From an uncultured Alphaproteobacteria bacterium (GTDB taxonomy: Bacteria > Pseudomonadota > Alphaproteobacteria > RF32 > CAG-239), in contig CALXWH010000004.1 in NCBI GenBank assembly GCA_944392315.1, positions 51,313-115,312 on the forward strand: DNA of 64,000 nt, written 5' to 3'. Under the pieces are notes generated by a model. It had not been told where the DNA came from. It worked only from the letters and a program-made list of their open reading frames with translations, and made no database searches. Positions 26,655 through 35,656 of the stretch are shown in pieces. Within the stretch, counting starts at the first letter, position 1. Each line of letters begins with the position of its first letter. A program made the position numbers and the translations under genes.

Positions 26655-27461
26655 TTAATAAAGTTTCAAACGCCCACTTCTTTGAGAGTCAAAATTTTCC
26701 CTAAGCAGTAAAACATCTTTCTCAGAGCAATGAAATTTTTTCATCAAATTTTCAGCAAATCCTCTATTTTTATTTTTCAGAATAAAACTAAACGGTTCCA
26801 CATCTTTAACAATATGAGACGACATAGATGTAAAACTTCCTTCCCCCAAAGAAGCAAATTCCCTAATATACGTTCCACTGCTTAATTCAGAACCTTGACG
26901 CACCTGAACAAAACCATTCAAACAACAACCGGTACAAATAACCGTATCATAATCCCCCACACCAGTCTTCAAACTTCCCAAGCCGACACGACAATTATGA
27001 TGAATGGTAACATTATTTAAGAGATAACATCTATTTCCGATAATCGTAGCATCTTCAAAATCTCCATAACGTTCCAAATCAACTGACAAATACGGCAGCA
27101 ATTCCGGATATTTATCAGAAAGATGATTATTTCCGCAATCTATAGCACATCCATTTCCGATAAAATTACCATCCCCAATAATAACGCGCCCTTGATAAAA
27201 ATGATACCCGATATGCTTACTTGGTAACCCGATGATTGCATTATCCTGAATGTGATTATGATGTCCTATCCATACTTTTCCAATAAGATGCACCGCATTT
27301 CCGATATAATTACCTTCACCGATACAGACATTTGAATCAATAAAGCAAAAACCCCCAATAACAGAACCTTTGCCAATTTTCGCTCCGGCTTTAACAATAG
27401 AGTAAGGGCCAATAACGACATCTTCAGCTATTTCCGCACCATTTTCTATACATTCAAACAT
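26655..27461 (-). CDS. LpxA-like left-handed beta-helix acyltransferase
   Basis: A 268-aa protein built of hexapeptide repeats (for example VIGPYSIVKAGAKIGKGSVI, continuing to about residue 190), the left-handed beta-helix of acyltransferases. The order of features follows UDP-N-acetylglucosamine acyltransferase LpxA: NNVTIHHNCRVG holds candidate catalytic His residues, and IVKDVEPFSFILKNKNRGF matches the end of the helix before a C-terminal helical part. It is more divergent than a housekeeping LpxA and may be a paralogue acting on another sugar. AGGGAGA six bases before the ATG supports the start. It stands alone on the minus strand. Confidence 0.7.
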   Translation of the reverse strand: MFECIENGAEIAEDVVIGPYSIVKAGAKIGKGSVIGGFCFIDSNVCIGEGNYIGNAVHLIGKVWIGHHNHIQDNAIIGLPSKHIGYHFYQGRVIIGDGNFIGNGCAIDCGNNHLSDKYPELLPYLSVDLERYGDFEDATIIGNRCYLLNNVTIHHNCRVGLGSLKTGVGDYDTVICTGCCLNGFVQVRQGSELSSGTYIREFASLGEGSFTSMSSHIVKDVEPFSFILKNKNRGFAENLMKKFHCSEKDVLLLRENFDSQRSGRLKLY

Positions 27462-27593
27462 CTTTCATCTCCCTTAAATATGATTTACCAATATAACGGA
27501 AACAAATAGTTCAAGTCAATTTTTAATAACAAAATTTTAAATAATTCATCATACAATAACTCAAATTCTAAGTAAGTTAAGAACTGCAACACA

Positions 27594-30086
27594 ATGACCG
27601 ATGAGCAGACCGACATAATCAGCAACCAATATACCAAATCTGATACCATCACTTTTGAAGATGAAAAATATATCCAAAAGCATCTTTCCCCTTTATACGC
27701 ATTTAGCAAAGACACCGCTTTAAAGCTCTATCTCAAACAAATCAAAGAACCCCAAAAGATAACCGAACTAAAGACTCAATATTCTAAAAACACTCAACTT
27801 TTGGAAAAAAATCTACAACGCTTAAAATCCGTAGAAGGCAACATCGCCAACAAGCAGTTTCAAACCGAACAAGAATTTGCTTGGTTAGACCGTGTCAATG
27901 CGTTTCGTACACATTTATTAAGCTATCTCCCGCGCTGCTACTATAAAGAAGGTGAGACATTTATCAATCGGTTTATACTGGAAAATCATCAAGAAGAATA
28001 TAAAGAGGTAGCCACTCCTCCCCAATCACTCTACGTAGAGCCGCACACAAACTATGCACCGGGAATGCACCCTCAACACCAAACTTTGCACGATAAGATA
28101 AAACGCTTTTACTACAATCAACCTTTACAAAAATTCTATGATGAATTTGTACAAAAAAATGCGGAATACAAAGAATTTGAACCAAGATATGATATCACCA
28201 TCCCCATAACTAAGCTCAAAGAAGACATCTTAAATAAATTTGACACAAGCACCCTACTTCAAGAGCGTGAACGTATTAACAAAGAAATAGAAAGACTAAG
28301 TTCTGAAAATGAAGAATTAAATCAAGCGCTTAACCAAACACAAGCCTCTCTGATATTAAAACGCGAACGCTTTCTCTCCTATTATGACAAACAACTGTTC
28401 TACACAGATTATGAAGATGAGACCGTCAGCCAAGCCATACAGAATAATCAGCTAATCGGAAATGAAGAGCAGCAACAATACTTAAAAGTTCTTCTCAACA
28501 CCCTATGCGAATATTCTGAGCTCGGACGCGATATCATCCACCAATGCTTAAAAATAGGTACATCCTATGAGTTGAGCATCCCCAATAATACGCAACAAAC
28601 GCATAGCACCTACAAAAATGGGAAAATTACACTACCGGATTTAACCCCAAGTCCACATCAAGCATACTCCATTTTGACACGAATTATCTATGAATCCAAA
28701 CACGCCCTGCAAGATGCTCATCCGGAATTCACATTGTATCCATCTATCTGCAATCGCCTCTTGCAAATAAGCCTAAAAGAAAGAGATGCGCTTGCAGCAA
28801 CATGTGCCGTCAGCCACGACCTCAAAGACATCTATCCTCAAGTATATCAAACAATGCTAAGTAAAGCACCCTATATGCAGCGTGCTTATACTCAAAGCAT
28901 CCAAGAAACAAAAGATATCATACACGCCCTCAATAAGACGGCTCTCGCTTGGGATAAAGACTTTGGCGAATACTGCAAAAGACTTATCAGTGACCATCCT
29001 CTTGAGCCCAGCCCAAACCAAGGCGCAGAAATTTCAGATGATATTATGAATATCTCACCTGAAATAATGATTGAGAAATATAACATCTGTACATTTGATA
29101 AACCCTATCTGGATTTATCAGAAGCAACCCAAAAATCCCTCACCGTAACCGATGATGTTTATGCTCGCCTAACGATTCTTAATCAAATTCCCTCGCAAAT
29201 ACCTTCAGATAACAGTCTGGACTACATCAATCGCCAAACCCAAAACAAGACCACCCAAAAAGACATTTATGGCTTACGCATAACCAAAGCCAAACAAATA
29301 TCCGCCCCAAAACATTTCACAATATCGCCTTCAAAACCGACCACATATCACTATACAAACCTCCCCATAAGAACATACTCATTTGAAACATTACTTGAGC
29401 AGATAGCCCAACTTTCCTCTCTTGGAAAATCACTCCAAGAATATGCTAATGAAAAACACATCACCTTTACAAAAACACGCGGTTTAACAGAAGACTTGAT
29501 GCCAAGACCAGCCCTATATAATTCCACCAACAACAGCATCATTTTCAATCAAAGTTATACAAAAGATGAGCAAATTCTATCCTTTGCAGAAATAATTTTA
29601 TCTCTGCAATTAACGCTGCTCCCTCCCGAATTTAAGATAAAATCACAGTTGATTTATGCCAATTTATGTCAAGCCGAACAAATCACCAAACTTTACGCTT
29701 TAGCAACCGAGCTTTCCTCGCAATATCCTTTAATATTGCAAAAATTAAACACCCAACACCCTCATATCCAAACCTCAGCCCCCGAACAAATATTTATATC
29801 ATCCCTAAAAGACCCTAAAATTCGTCACCTAGCCCTAACCTACTTAGAGCAACAACTGCCTATAAATGATCAAGAAAAGAAAACCGATGTATACACCATC
29901 GCCCCAACAGAAATAGTAAAGCTTTTTGCCGAAAATTTACCATTAAGCGGTAACATCAAAAACATCGCCCAAATGGCGCGCAGCGTAACCAATCAAGATT
30001 TCCAACGGCTTCGCCTAATTTCAGCCATCTGGCAAGATACGAGTATAAAAGACCTGCGCCTTATAAACAGTTATGAAGAATTATAA
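27594..30086 (+). CDS. Large 830-aa protein with two degenerate peptidase-like modules
   Basis: Family not firmly recognised. Residues 45-85 and 220-260 are coiled-coil-like. Two parts share one layout: a short beta stretch with Asn (YKNGKITLPDL; YNSTNNSIIFNQ), a helix with a conserved Glu (ILTRIIYESKHALQ; ILSFAEIILSLQ), then a second helix with Glu (LKERDALAATCAV; LCQAEQITKLYALA). This recalls zinc-peptidase-like domains with an HExxH helix, but the first His is Tyr in module 1 and both His are lost in module 2, so it is probably not an active protease. No Shine-Dalgarno sequence is seen. It overlaps the yejF 3' end by 6 bp (convergent). Confidence 0.55.
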   Translation: MTDEQTDIISNQYTKSDTITFEDEKYIQKHLSPLYAFSKDTALKLYLKQIKEPQKITELKTQYSKNTQLLEKNLQRLKSVEGNIANKQFQTEQEFAWLDRVNAFRTHLLSYLPRCYYKEGETFINRFILENHQEEYKEVATPPQSLYVEPHTNYAPGMHPQHQTLHDKIKRFYYNQPLQKFYDEFVQKNAEYKEFEPRYDITIPITKLKEDILNKFDTSTLLQERERINKEIERLSSENEELNQALNQTQASLILKRERFLSYYDKQLFYTDYEDETVSQAIQNNQLIGNEEQQQYLKVLLNTLCEYSELGRDIIHQCLKIGTSYELSIPNNTQQTHSTYKNGKITLPDLTPSPHQAYSILTRIIYESKHALQDAHPEFTLYPSICNRLLQISLKERDALAATCAVSHDLKDIYPQVYQTMLSKAPYMQRAYTQSIQETKDIIHALNKTALAWDKDFGEYCKRLISDHPLEPSPNQGAEISDDIMNISPEIMIEKYNICTFDKPYLDLSEATQKSLTVTDDVYARLTILNQIPSQIPSDNSLDYINRQTQNKTTQKDIYGLRITKAKQISAPKHFTISPSKPTTYHYTNLPIRTYSFETLLEQIAQLSSLGKSLQEYANEKHITFTKTRGLTEDLMPRPALYNSTNNSIIFNQSYTKDEQILSFAEIILSLQLTLLPPEFKIKSQLIYANLCQAEQITKLYALATELSSQYPLILQKLNTQHPHIQTSAPEQIFISSLKDPKIRHLALTYLEQQLPINDQEKKTDVYTIAPTEIVKLFAENLPLSGNIKNIAQMARSVTNQDFQRLRLISAIWQDTSIKDLRLINSYEEL

Positions 30087-31667
30087 AGAAGCCCTAATGA
30101 GCTCTCGCGCATATTTCGTCTTAGGGTTAGAAAAGATATCTTTCGCCGTTCCCGTTTCAACAATCACGCCGGCCTTCATCACCGCCACTTCGTGAGCAAT
30201 AGACTTAACAGCCCGCATATCGTGAGAAATAAACAAATAAGCAATTCCGGTCGTTTCCTGAATTTTTTTAAGCAATGCAAGAATTTCCGCCTGCACCGTC
30301 ACATCAAGCGCTGACGTCGGTTCATCCAAAATCATAATTTTCGGCTCAATCACCAAAGAACGCGCAATAGCAATACGCTGCCTTTGACCACCGGAAAATT
30401 CATGCGGATATTTATTTAAGACTTCATCCGTAGGAAGCCCCACATCGGCTAAAACCTTTTTAACTTTTTCCAAAATTTCATTTTTTTTCAATTGCGGAAA
30501 ATGCACTTTAATCCCCTCACTGACAATTTCTTGAACAGTCATACGCGGGTTAAGCGAGTTATACGGGTCTTGAAAAACAACTTGCACATTTTTGCGAAAA
30601 TCACGCTCTTTTTGAATATGCACCGATTTAGCCGTCAAAATCATCCCGTCATATTTCATCAAATTGGCCAAGCACATTCCAAGCGTCGTTTTGCCGGAGC
30701 CGGATTCTCCCACAACCGCCAATGTTTTCCCCTCATAAAGAGCCACCGAGACATTTTTTAAGGCCTGAATACTTTTTGTTACTTTTCCAAATAAATTTTT
30801 CTTAATCGGAAACTCAACGGATAGATTTCTGGCTTCCATCAATTTTCTGGAAACAAAATCCTGCCGAACGCTTCTCTGGTTAAAGGCTTCCAACAAACTT
30901 TTCGTATACGGATGTATCGGAGCATTAAAAATATTTCCGACGCTTCCCTGCTCAACAATAACACCCTGCCTCATCACCAAAACCCGATTAGCAATACGGC
31001 GGACCAGGTTCAAATCATGCGAAATAAAAATAACCGCCATCCCAAATTTTTGTTTTAGTTTGAGAAGAAGATCCAAAATCTGTTTTTGCACCGTCACATC
31101 TAATGCTGTCGTTGGTTCATCGGCAATCAAGATTTTCGGATGATTAGCCACCGCCATCGCAATCATCACACGCTGCCGCTGCCCACCGGAAAGTTCAAAC
31201 GGAAAAGCATTCATGCGTTCATCAGTATTTTCAATCCCCACCAACCGCAACAAATAGCGAGCTCTGGCCCATGCTTTTTTATCCGAAACCGCTTTATGCA
31301 CCTTGATAATCTCTGCCACTTGCTGCCCGACTTTGATAAGCGGATTAAGCGAGCTCATCGGCTCCTGAAAAATCATACTGATTTGATTACCGCGAATATT
31401 TTCCCACTCTTGTTCAGAGAGCGCCGTTAATTCACGATTTTCAAACAAAATAGAATTAGTGCTTTTATACAAAACCTTACGAGGGTTAATTAACCCCATA
31501 ATAGAAAGAGCCGTAACCGACTTACCCGAGCCAGATTCGCCCACAATAGCCACCACTTCACCTTCATCCACGGTAAAAGAGCTATTATACACCGCAGAAA
31601 AGAGAGCGCCGTTTTCATCAATAAAGCGAACATTCAAACTTCTAACATCTAAAATCGGCTCACTCAT
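30081..31667 (-). CDS. yejF: Oligopeptide ABC transporter, fused ATP-binding protein YejF-like
   Basis: Powers import of peptides, in relatives including microcin C-like compounds. The 528-aa protein has two ABC domains in tandem: Walker A GESGSGKSV and GESGSGKTT, signatures LSGGQRQR and FSGGQRQR, and Walker B ILIADEPT and MILDEPT, so both sites look catalytic. Each half ends with the oligopeptide-type C-terminal region (HPYTKSLLEAF). It overlaps yejE by four bases (ATGA). The permease YejB and binding protein YejA are not next to it. Confidence 0.88.
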   Translation of the reverse strand: MSEPILDVRSLNVRFIDENGALFSAVYNSSFTVDEGEVVAIVGESGSGKSVTALSIMGLINPRKVLYKSTNSILFENRELTALSEQEWENIRGNQISMIFQEPMSSLNPLIKVGQQVAEIIKVHKAVSDKKAWARARYLLRLVGIENTDERMNAFPFELSGGQRQRVMIAMAVANHPKILIADEPTTALDVTVQKQILDLLLKLKQKFGMAVIFISHDLNLVRRIANRVLVMRQGVIVEQGSVGNIFNAPIHPYTKSLLEAFNQRSVRQDFVSRKLMEARNLSVEFPIKKNLFGKVTKSIQALKNVSVALYEGKTLAVVGESGSGKTTLGMCLANLMKYDGMILTAKSVHIQKERDFRKNVQVVFQDPYNSLNPRMTVQEIVSEGIKVHFPQLKKNEILEKVKKVLADVGLPTDEVLNKYPHEFSGGQRQRIAIARSLVIEPKIMILDEPTSALDVTVQAEILALLKKIQETTGIAYLFISHDMRAVKSIAHEVAVMKAGVIVETGTAKDIFSNPKTKYARELIRASL

Positions 31668-32659
31668 AGTTTCCTCTTATCCAAAGCATCACGCACGCCT
31701 TCGCCCACAAAAATCAGAGCCGTCAGCAACAATGATAAAACAAAAAAGATACTAAGCCCAATCCACGGCGCTTGCAGATTATCCTTCCCTTGGCGCACCA
31801 AATCTCCCAAAGACGGATAATCATGACCAAGTCCGAGTCCCAAAAAATCTAACGCAGTCAACGCCACAATAGCGCCCGCCAAAATAAACGGCACAAACGT
31901 CACCGTTGTCACCAAAGCATTAGGCAGGATATGCCGCCAAATAATCCGAAAATTACCAACGCCAATTGCTTTTGCCGCTTTGACATATTCAAAATTGCGC
32001 GCCCGCAAGAATTCAGCCCGCACCATCCCCGTCAACTCCGTCCAAGAAAAGAGCAACAAAATAAACAATAACGTCCAAAACGTCGGCACAAAAACACTGG
32101 CAACAATAATCAAAATAAACATCTGCGGCATAGATTCCCAAATTTCAATAAATCGTTGCATCAAGATATCCGTTTTACCGCCAAAATATCCCTGCACTGC
32201 CCCAATAAAAATGCCGATAGCTGAAGAAAGAAACGTCAACAAAAAGGCAAACGCAAAAGATAAACGAATACCATACAACAACCGTGCCACAATATCGCGT
32301 CCCTCTTCATCGGTTCCCAGCCAATGACGCGAAGAAGGCGCCGCAGGAAAAGGTTCATTAAGTTCATAATCAACCGTATTGTAAGAAAATTCAATAAGCG
32401 GCATAATCATAAAGCCGTCCGCCTCAATATTTTTACGAATAAGCTCATCCTTATAATTAGCCTCAGTCGGGAAATCTCCACCAAATCTGGCATCAGTATA
32501 TACCTTAAAAATCGGGAAGAAATATTCATCATCATATTTCAATACAATCGGTTTATCGTTGGCAATAAACTCTGCAAAAACCGACAGCAAAAAGATAACG
32601 CCCAAAATAAAGAGCGACGTTTTACCGCGTTTATTTTTAATATATTTGCCAAGCAGCAT
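31664..32659 (-). CDS. yejE: Oligopeptide ABC transporter permease YejE-like
   Basis: An inner-membrane permease subunit. The 331 aa include an N-terminal helix (about residues 15-32), a periplasmic loop with KYDDEYFFPIFKVY and FGGDFPTEANYKDELI typical of the YejE branch, then HWLGTDEEGRDIVARLLYG and five more membrane helices with the EAA-like loop (EYVKAAKAIGVGNFRIIWRH). The start is directly coupled to yejF. No other transporter gene lies upstream, where an unrelated 817-aa gene ends. Confidence 0.88.
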   Translation of the reverse strand: MLLGKYIKNKRGKTSLFILGVIFLLSVFAEFIANDKPIVLKYDDEYFFPIFKVYTDARFGGDFPTEANYKDELIRKNIEADGFMIMPLIEFSYNTVDYELNEPFPAAPSSRHWLGTDEEGRDIVARLLYGIRLSFAFAFLLTFLSSAIGIFIGAVQGYFGGKTDILMQRFIEIWESMPQMFILIIVASVFVPTFWTLLFILLLFSWTELTGMVRAEFLRARNFEYVKAAKAIGVGNFRIIWRHILPNALVTTVTFVPFILAGAIVALTALDFLGLGLGHDYPSLGDLVRQGKDNLQAPWIGLSIFFVLSLLLTALIFVGEGVRDALDKRKL

Positions 32660-32678
32660 ATACTGTTCATCCCAATAA

Positions 32679-32710
32679 AATAAAACCTACCATAGTTTTA
32701 TAATGGTAGG
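32679..32710 (-). terminator. Intrinsic terminator after the 817-aa protein gene
   Basis: CCTACCAT and ATGGTAGG form an 8-bp stem, followed on the minus strand by TTTTATTTTATT. It separates the long membrane protein gene from yejE, so yejEF must have its own promoter or depend on read-through. Confidence 0.7.
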
Positions 32711-32754
32711 CATATTTTTTCAACAGCTAACTATCTTTATTCGCAATATTTACA

Positions 32755-35163
32755 CTACGGCAAAAGTTGCGGAATTTCTGGCTCAGATGAAGTCTCAGCC
32801 ACAGCCGGAGCCGGTTCTGTTACCGCCGGTTCTGCCGCCGGAGCCACTGCCGGAGCTTGTTCAGTTACCACAGGTTCTGCCACCGGAACAACAGCCGGAG
32901 CTTGTTCTGTTACCACAGGTTCTGCCACCGGAACAACAGCCGGAGCCGGATTAGCTACCGCCGGTTCTGCCGCCGGAACAACAGCCGGAGCTGGATTAGC
33001 TACCGCCGGTTCTGCCGCCGGAGCCACAGCCGGAGCTGGATTAGCTACCGCCGGTTCTGCCGCCGGAGCAACTGCTGGGACAATAATAATATCCTGTTCC
33101 TTGGCCTCTTGTTTAAACTGTTGCGACAAAGAACGTATCTCCCCTTGCTCATCCATCTCTAAGATCAAATCATCTGTCGGAACAAAAATATTACTATCAT
33201 GAATACGACTGGACCGATTTTCTGGCTGCACACGCACCTCTTTCGGTTCTTTCACAGTCTCGGTCTGCTGTTCTTTCAAGTGCATTTTTTCTTGTTGCTC
33301 TTTAAGCCGCTCCTGATAAGATTGACTTTTAAGTTTATAGGTTTCATACCAATCCCGATAATTTGCCGCAATATTAGAAATTTTACTACCACGAATAATA
33401 GAATTATTGATAAGATTTTGTTTCAAACTCAAAGCCTCATCTTTTTGCAACTTCATATTATCAATCGTGTAGCAATAATCCTGATACCGAATAAGCGTCT
33501 TTGTAAAATCACTCGCCAAACAAATATTAGCGTTAATCAAAAATTTCGGTCTTTTACCTTTACGAATAGCCAAATTTACTAATTGGTCTTTTACAAAATT
33601 TCCATATCGTCCAACCATCATCCCTGCCAAATCGCGAATAGTACTAACCCCTTGAACAATAACATCTGTTTTAGAATTTTTGTAACTGGAATTAACCACA
33701 TCCATATACTCTTGCAGCTTACCGATAAGACATTTTGCCTGATCTGCATAAGCCTTTCTTTTCGCATCAATTCCACCATTTTGAATAGAATTATCTTTAA
33801 GAGCTACCCACTCTTTACGAGGTTTCAGATTACAAAATTCGTCATACATATAAATATCCGACGGCAAATCCACATAAATAACATAAATTTGCCCACCTTT
33901 ATCCTGAGCATAATCATCAGCAGCTTCATTAACTAATTGAGGAGCCCCTTCCAAAGAAACTCTTCTATTTTCAGCCGAAACTTTAATTCCTTTAAGAGGA
34001 GACATATTAGCCAACATTTTAGCCACCGATTTTAAATTTTGGTCTTTAAAACTTAAAATCCACTCAGCCAACAGAGCATAAATATTCTGTTCCAAAGGCT
34101 TCGTTTTATCATAAAGAGTAACCGTCTTATAATTTTTAATAACACATCTATCTGTATCCATAGCCCCAGCCTTAATACAAGTATTAAACCCAGGCATCGC
34201 ATACGTACTGATAGCATAACCGTTTTCTTTTAAATAATCATATAACCTATTCTCCTCCAGGCTAAAATAATCTAACCCACCGTGAATAAAATCCCAACTA
34301 TTGAGAAACTCGGAATAAGCTCTGTTACCACTAGCCGAACTCGTATAATCAACCTGATTAAAAATATCAATCATATTGCTGACCGCATCATCTTTTTTAA
34401 CAAACGCATTCGGATAGATTTCAAAACTATTGACGGCATAAAATCCGACCATTAAATCACGCAGTTCTCTGAAATTATGGTCGCTGACATTACTCAACAA
34501 TTGATAAGAAGGTAATCTTGGCAACATAAAATAAACCAAATTACCATTTCTCTCTTCTCCGCTTTTACTACCCAAAGATTTAATTTCGCTATATTCTGTT
34601 TTTGCAAGTGGTAAAAACTCATTTTTTTGAATACCGATAAGTCCAGCAAAAAGCAGCACACAAACAACAAAGAACATTGCAAACGTTGAGCGAAAGGCAA
34701 AAAAGATAACAACGCCAATAAGCAGCCCCAATAACCACGAAGACGGAATAATACAAATAAAGGTTAGCCAACTTGCCTTTGTTTCTAACCAATCTTCAAT
34801 AAACGTATCCACATTAAACAACGCAAACTGATTAAAAAAGATAACCACAAACAACATAGTCATCAAGGCACACACAACATTTTGGACATCTTTAGAAAAA
34901 GAGAGTAAGAGCATCAACACAAAAGCAACACCAAAAACCCCACCAAACAGTGCCAACACCGCCTGATTAAATTGCCCATCTTCCATTAACTTTGCATTGA
35001 TAGAATAAACAAACATAACCATATCAATGGCAAATAACAAAAAGATGTAAAACGCACGCAAAAATTTATCATAAAAATGATTAGCATCCCCACCCCAACT
35101 GGCAAAACGGCTGGATCTGCTTTTTTTTCTTAACACCAATGGTTGATTAACGCCTTCGGTCAT
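32755..35163 (-). CDS. Large membrane protein with sulfatase-like outline and Pro/Ala repeat tail
   Basis: An 802-aa protein, not a known family to me. The N-terminus holds about five membrane helices within residues 30-190. The next part begins LVYFMLPRLPSYQL and later has IYVIYVDLPSDIYMYDEFC, a Tyr-Ala-Asp-Gln-Ala-Lys-Cys helix and VIVQGVSTIRDLA. This order recalls LTA-synthase/sulfatase-type alkaline phosphatase superfamily proteins (IxxxD, HLPxxPY, YxxxI, GDHG), but the metal-binding Asp and His are absent, so it may be a non-catalytic relative. A coiled coil with Lys/Glu/Gln precedes the C-terminal repeats. ATG at 35163 is chosen for GAGGG just upstream; the ATG at 35166 is an alternative. 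Confidence 0.55.
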   Translation of the reverse strand: MTEGVNQPLVLRKKSRSSRFASWGGDANHFYDKFLRAFYIFLLFAIDMVMFVYSINAKLMEDGQFNQAVLALFGGVFGVAFVLMLLLSFSKDVQNVVCALMTMLFVVIFFNQFALFNVDTFIEDWLETKASWLTFICIIPSSWLLGLLIGVVIFFAFRSTFAMFFVVCVLLFAGLIGIQKNEFLPLAKTEYSEIKSLGSKSGEERNGNLVYFMLPRLPSYQLLSNVSDHNFRELRDLMVGFYAVNSFEIYPNAFVKKDDAVSNMIDIFNQVDYTSSASGNRAYSEFLNSWDFIHGGLDYFSLEENRLYDYLKENGYAISTYAMPGFNTCIKAGAMDTDRCVIKNYKTVTLYDKTKPLEQNIYALLAEWILSFKDQNLKSVAKMLANMSPLKGIKVSAENRRVSLEGAPQLVNEAADDYAQDKGGQIYVIYVDLPSDIYMYDEFCNLKPRKEWVALKDNSIQNGGIDAKRKAYADQAKCLIGKLQEYMDVVNSSYKNSKTDVIVQGVSTIRDLAGMMVGRYGNFVKDQLVNLAIRKGKRPKFLINANICLASDFTKTLIRYQDYCYTIDNMKLQKDEALSLKQNLINNSIIRGSKISNIAANYRDWYETYKLKSQSYQERLKEQQEKMHLKEQQTETVKEPKEVRVQPENRSSRIHDSNIFVPTDDLILEMDEQGEIRSLSQQFKQEAKEQDIIIVPAVAPAAEPAVANPAPAVAPAAEPAVANPAPAVVPAAEPAVANPAPAVVPVAEPVVTEQAPAVVPVAEPVVTEQAPAVAPAAEPAVTEPAPAVAETSSEPEIPQLLP
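32809..33078 (-). repeat. Six 45-bp in-frame repeats in the C-terminus
   Basis: Six copies of a 15-residue unit (PAVAPAAEPAVANPA and variants with VVTEQA or VTEPA) run without gaps. Copies 1-3 and 4-5 are nearly identical to one another, implying recent expansion or slippage. Pro/Ala/Glu-rich tails like this are usually extended linkers or periplasm-spanning segments. Confidence 0.9.
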
Positions 35164-35281
35164 CATTCCCTCTACAAAATTAATTTTTTCTATAAAATAA
35201 ACCCACATTACTAAATAAAAACTTAACCGACACAGAAAAGAAACATTTTTTTAAAAATAAAAAAGTATCGCGTGATAAAAC

Positions 35282-35310
35282 TTGAATTTAAAAAAAATAA
35301 ACACTATACT
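35282..35310 (+). promoter_or_regulatory. Sigma-70-like promoter of the tmRNA gene
   Basis: TTGAAT and TATACT are separated by 17 bases, and transcription would start at about 35317, exactly at the first base of the leader hairpin of the tmRNA precursor. Confidence 0.8.
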
Positions 35311-35316
35311 AAATGA

Positions 35317-35632
35317 AGTTTATGGCTCGCCATAAACTATGATACGAAAAGCCGTATGAAATAGATATATTGGACCCGGGGGCGGTACCCGGCACCTCCA
35401 CCAAAAATATTTAAGAGGGGGTGAAACAGGTTAGACAGTGTATAGTAAAGATATAGAGCTGTATTCGGCAAGACACCACCGTTATCGGTTCAAAATAAAT
35501 AAACGCAAATGATAATTTTGCACCAGTTGCTGTAGCTGCATAAGGCAAAGCAACAAATTAAATTCTTCTGACTATGGTTAGTCGGAAGTGGGGAAGGAGC
35601 CGCCTAGCAACAGAACGGCTCATTTTGTGTAA
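35317..35632 (+). ncRNA. ssrA: Circularly permuted two-piece tmRNA
   Basis: tmRNA rescues stalled ribosomes and tags the nascent chain. The 3' acceptor piece comes first: T-stem CCGGG/CCCGG with loop GGCGGTA, acceptor strand CACCTCC, A and CCA at 35393-35403. A 13-base AT-rich spacer follows, then the coding piece starting GGGGGTG at 35417. GGGGGUG pairs with CACCUCC with a third-position G-U, the alanine identity pair. The tag frame at 35505-35543 reads ANDNFAPVAVAA then TAA. A 3' pseudoknot (GAGCCG/CGGCTC with ACAGAA/TTTTGT) ends near 35630. A hairpin at 35317-35338 may be leader removed on processing. This layout is known from alphaproteobacteria. The exact ends are estimates. Confidence 0.95.
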
Positions 35633-35656
35633 TAAAGGATAAAGAAAGCGCTGAGG

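Noticed and set aside
32809..33078. Regular 45-bp repeats considered as CRISPR or a satellite
   Set aside because: They are contiguous, without spacers, and translate to Pro/Ala repeats in a long coding frame.
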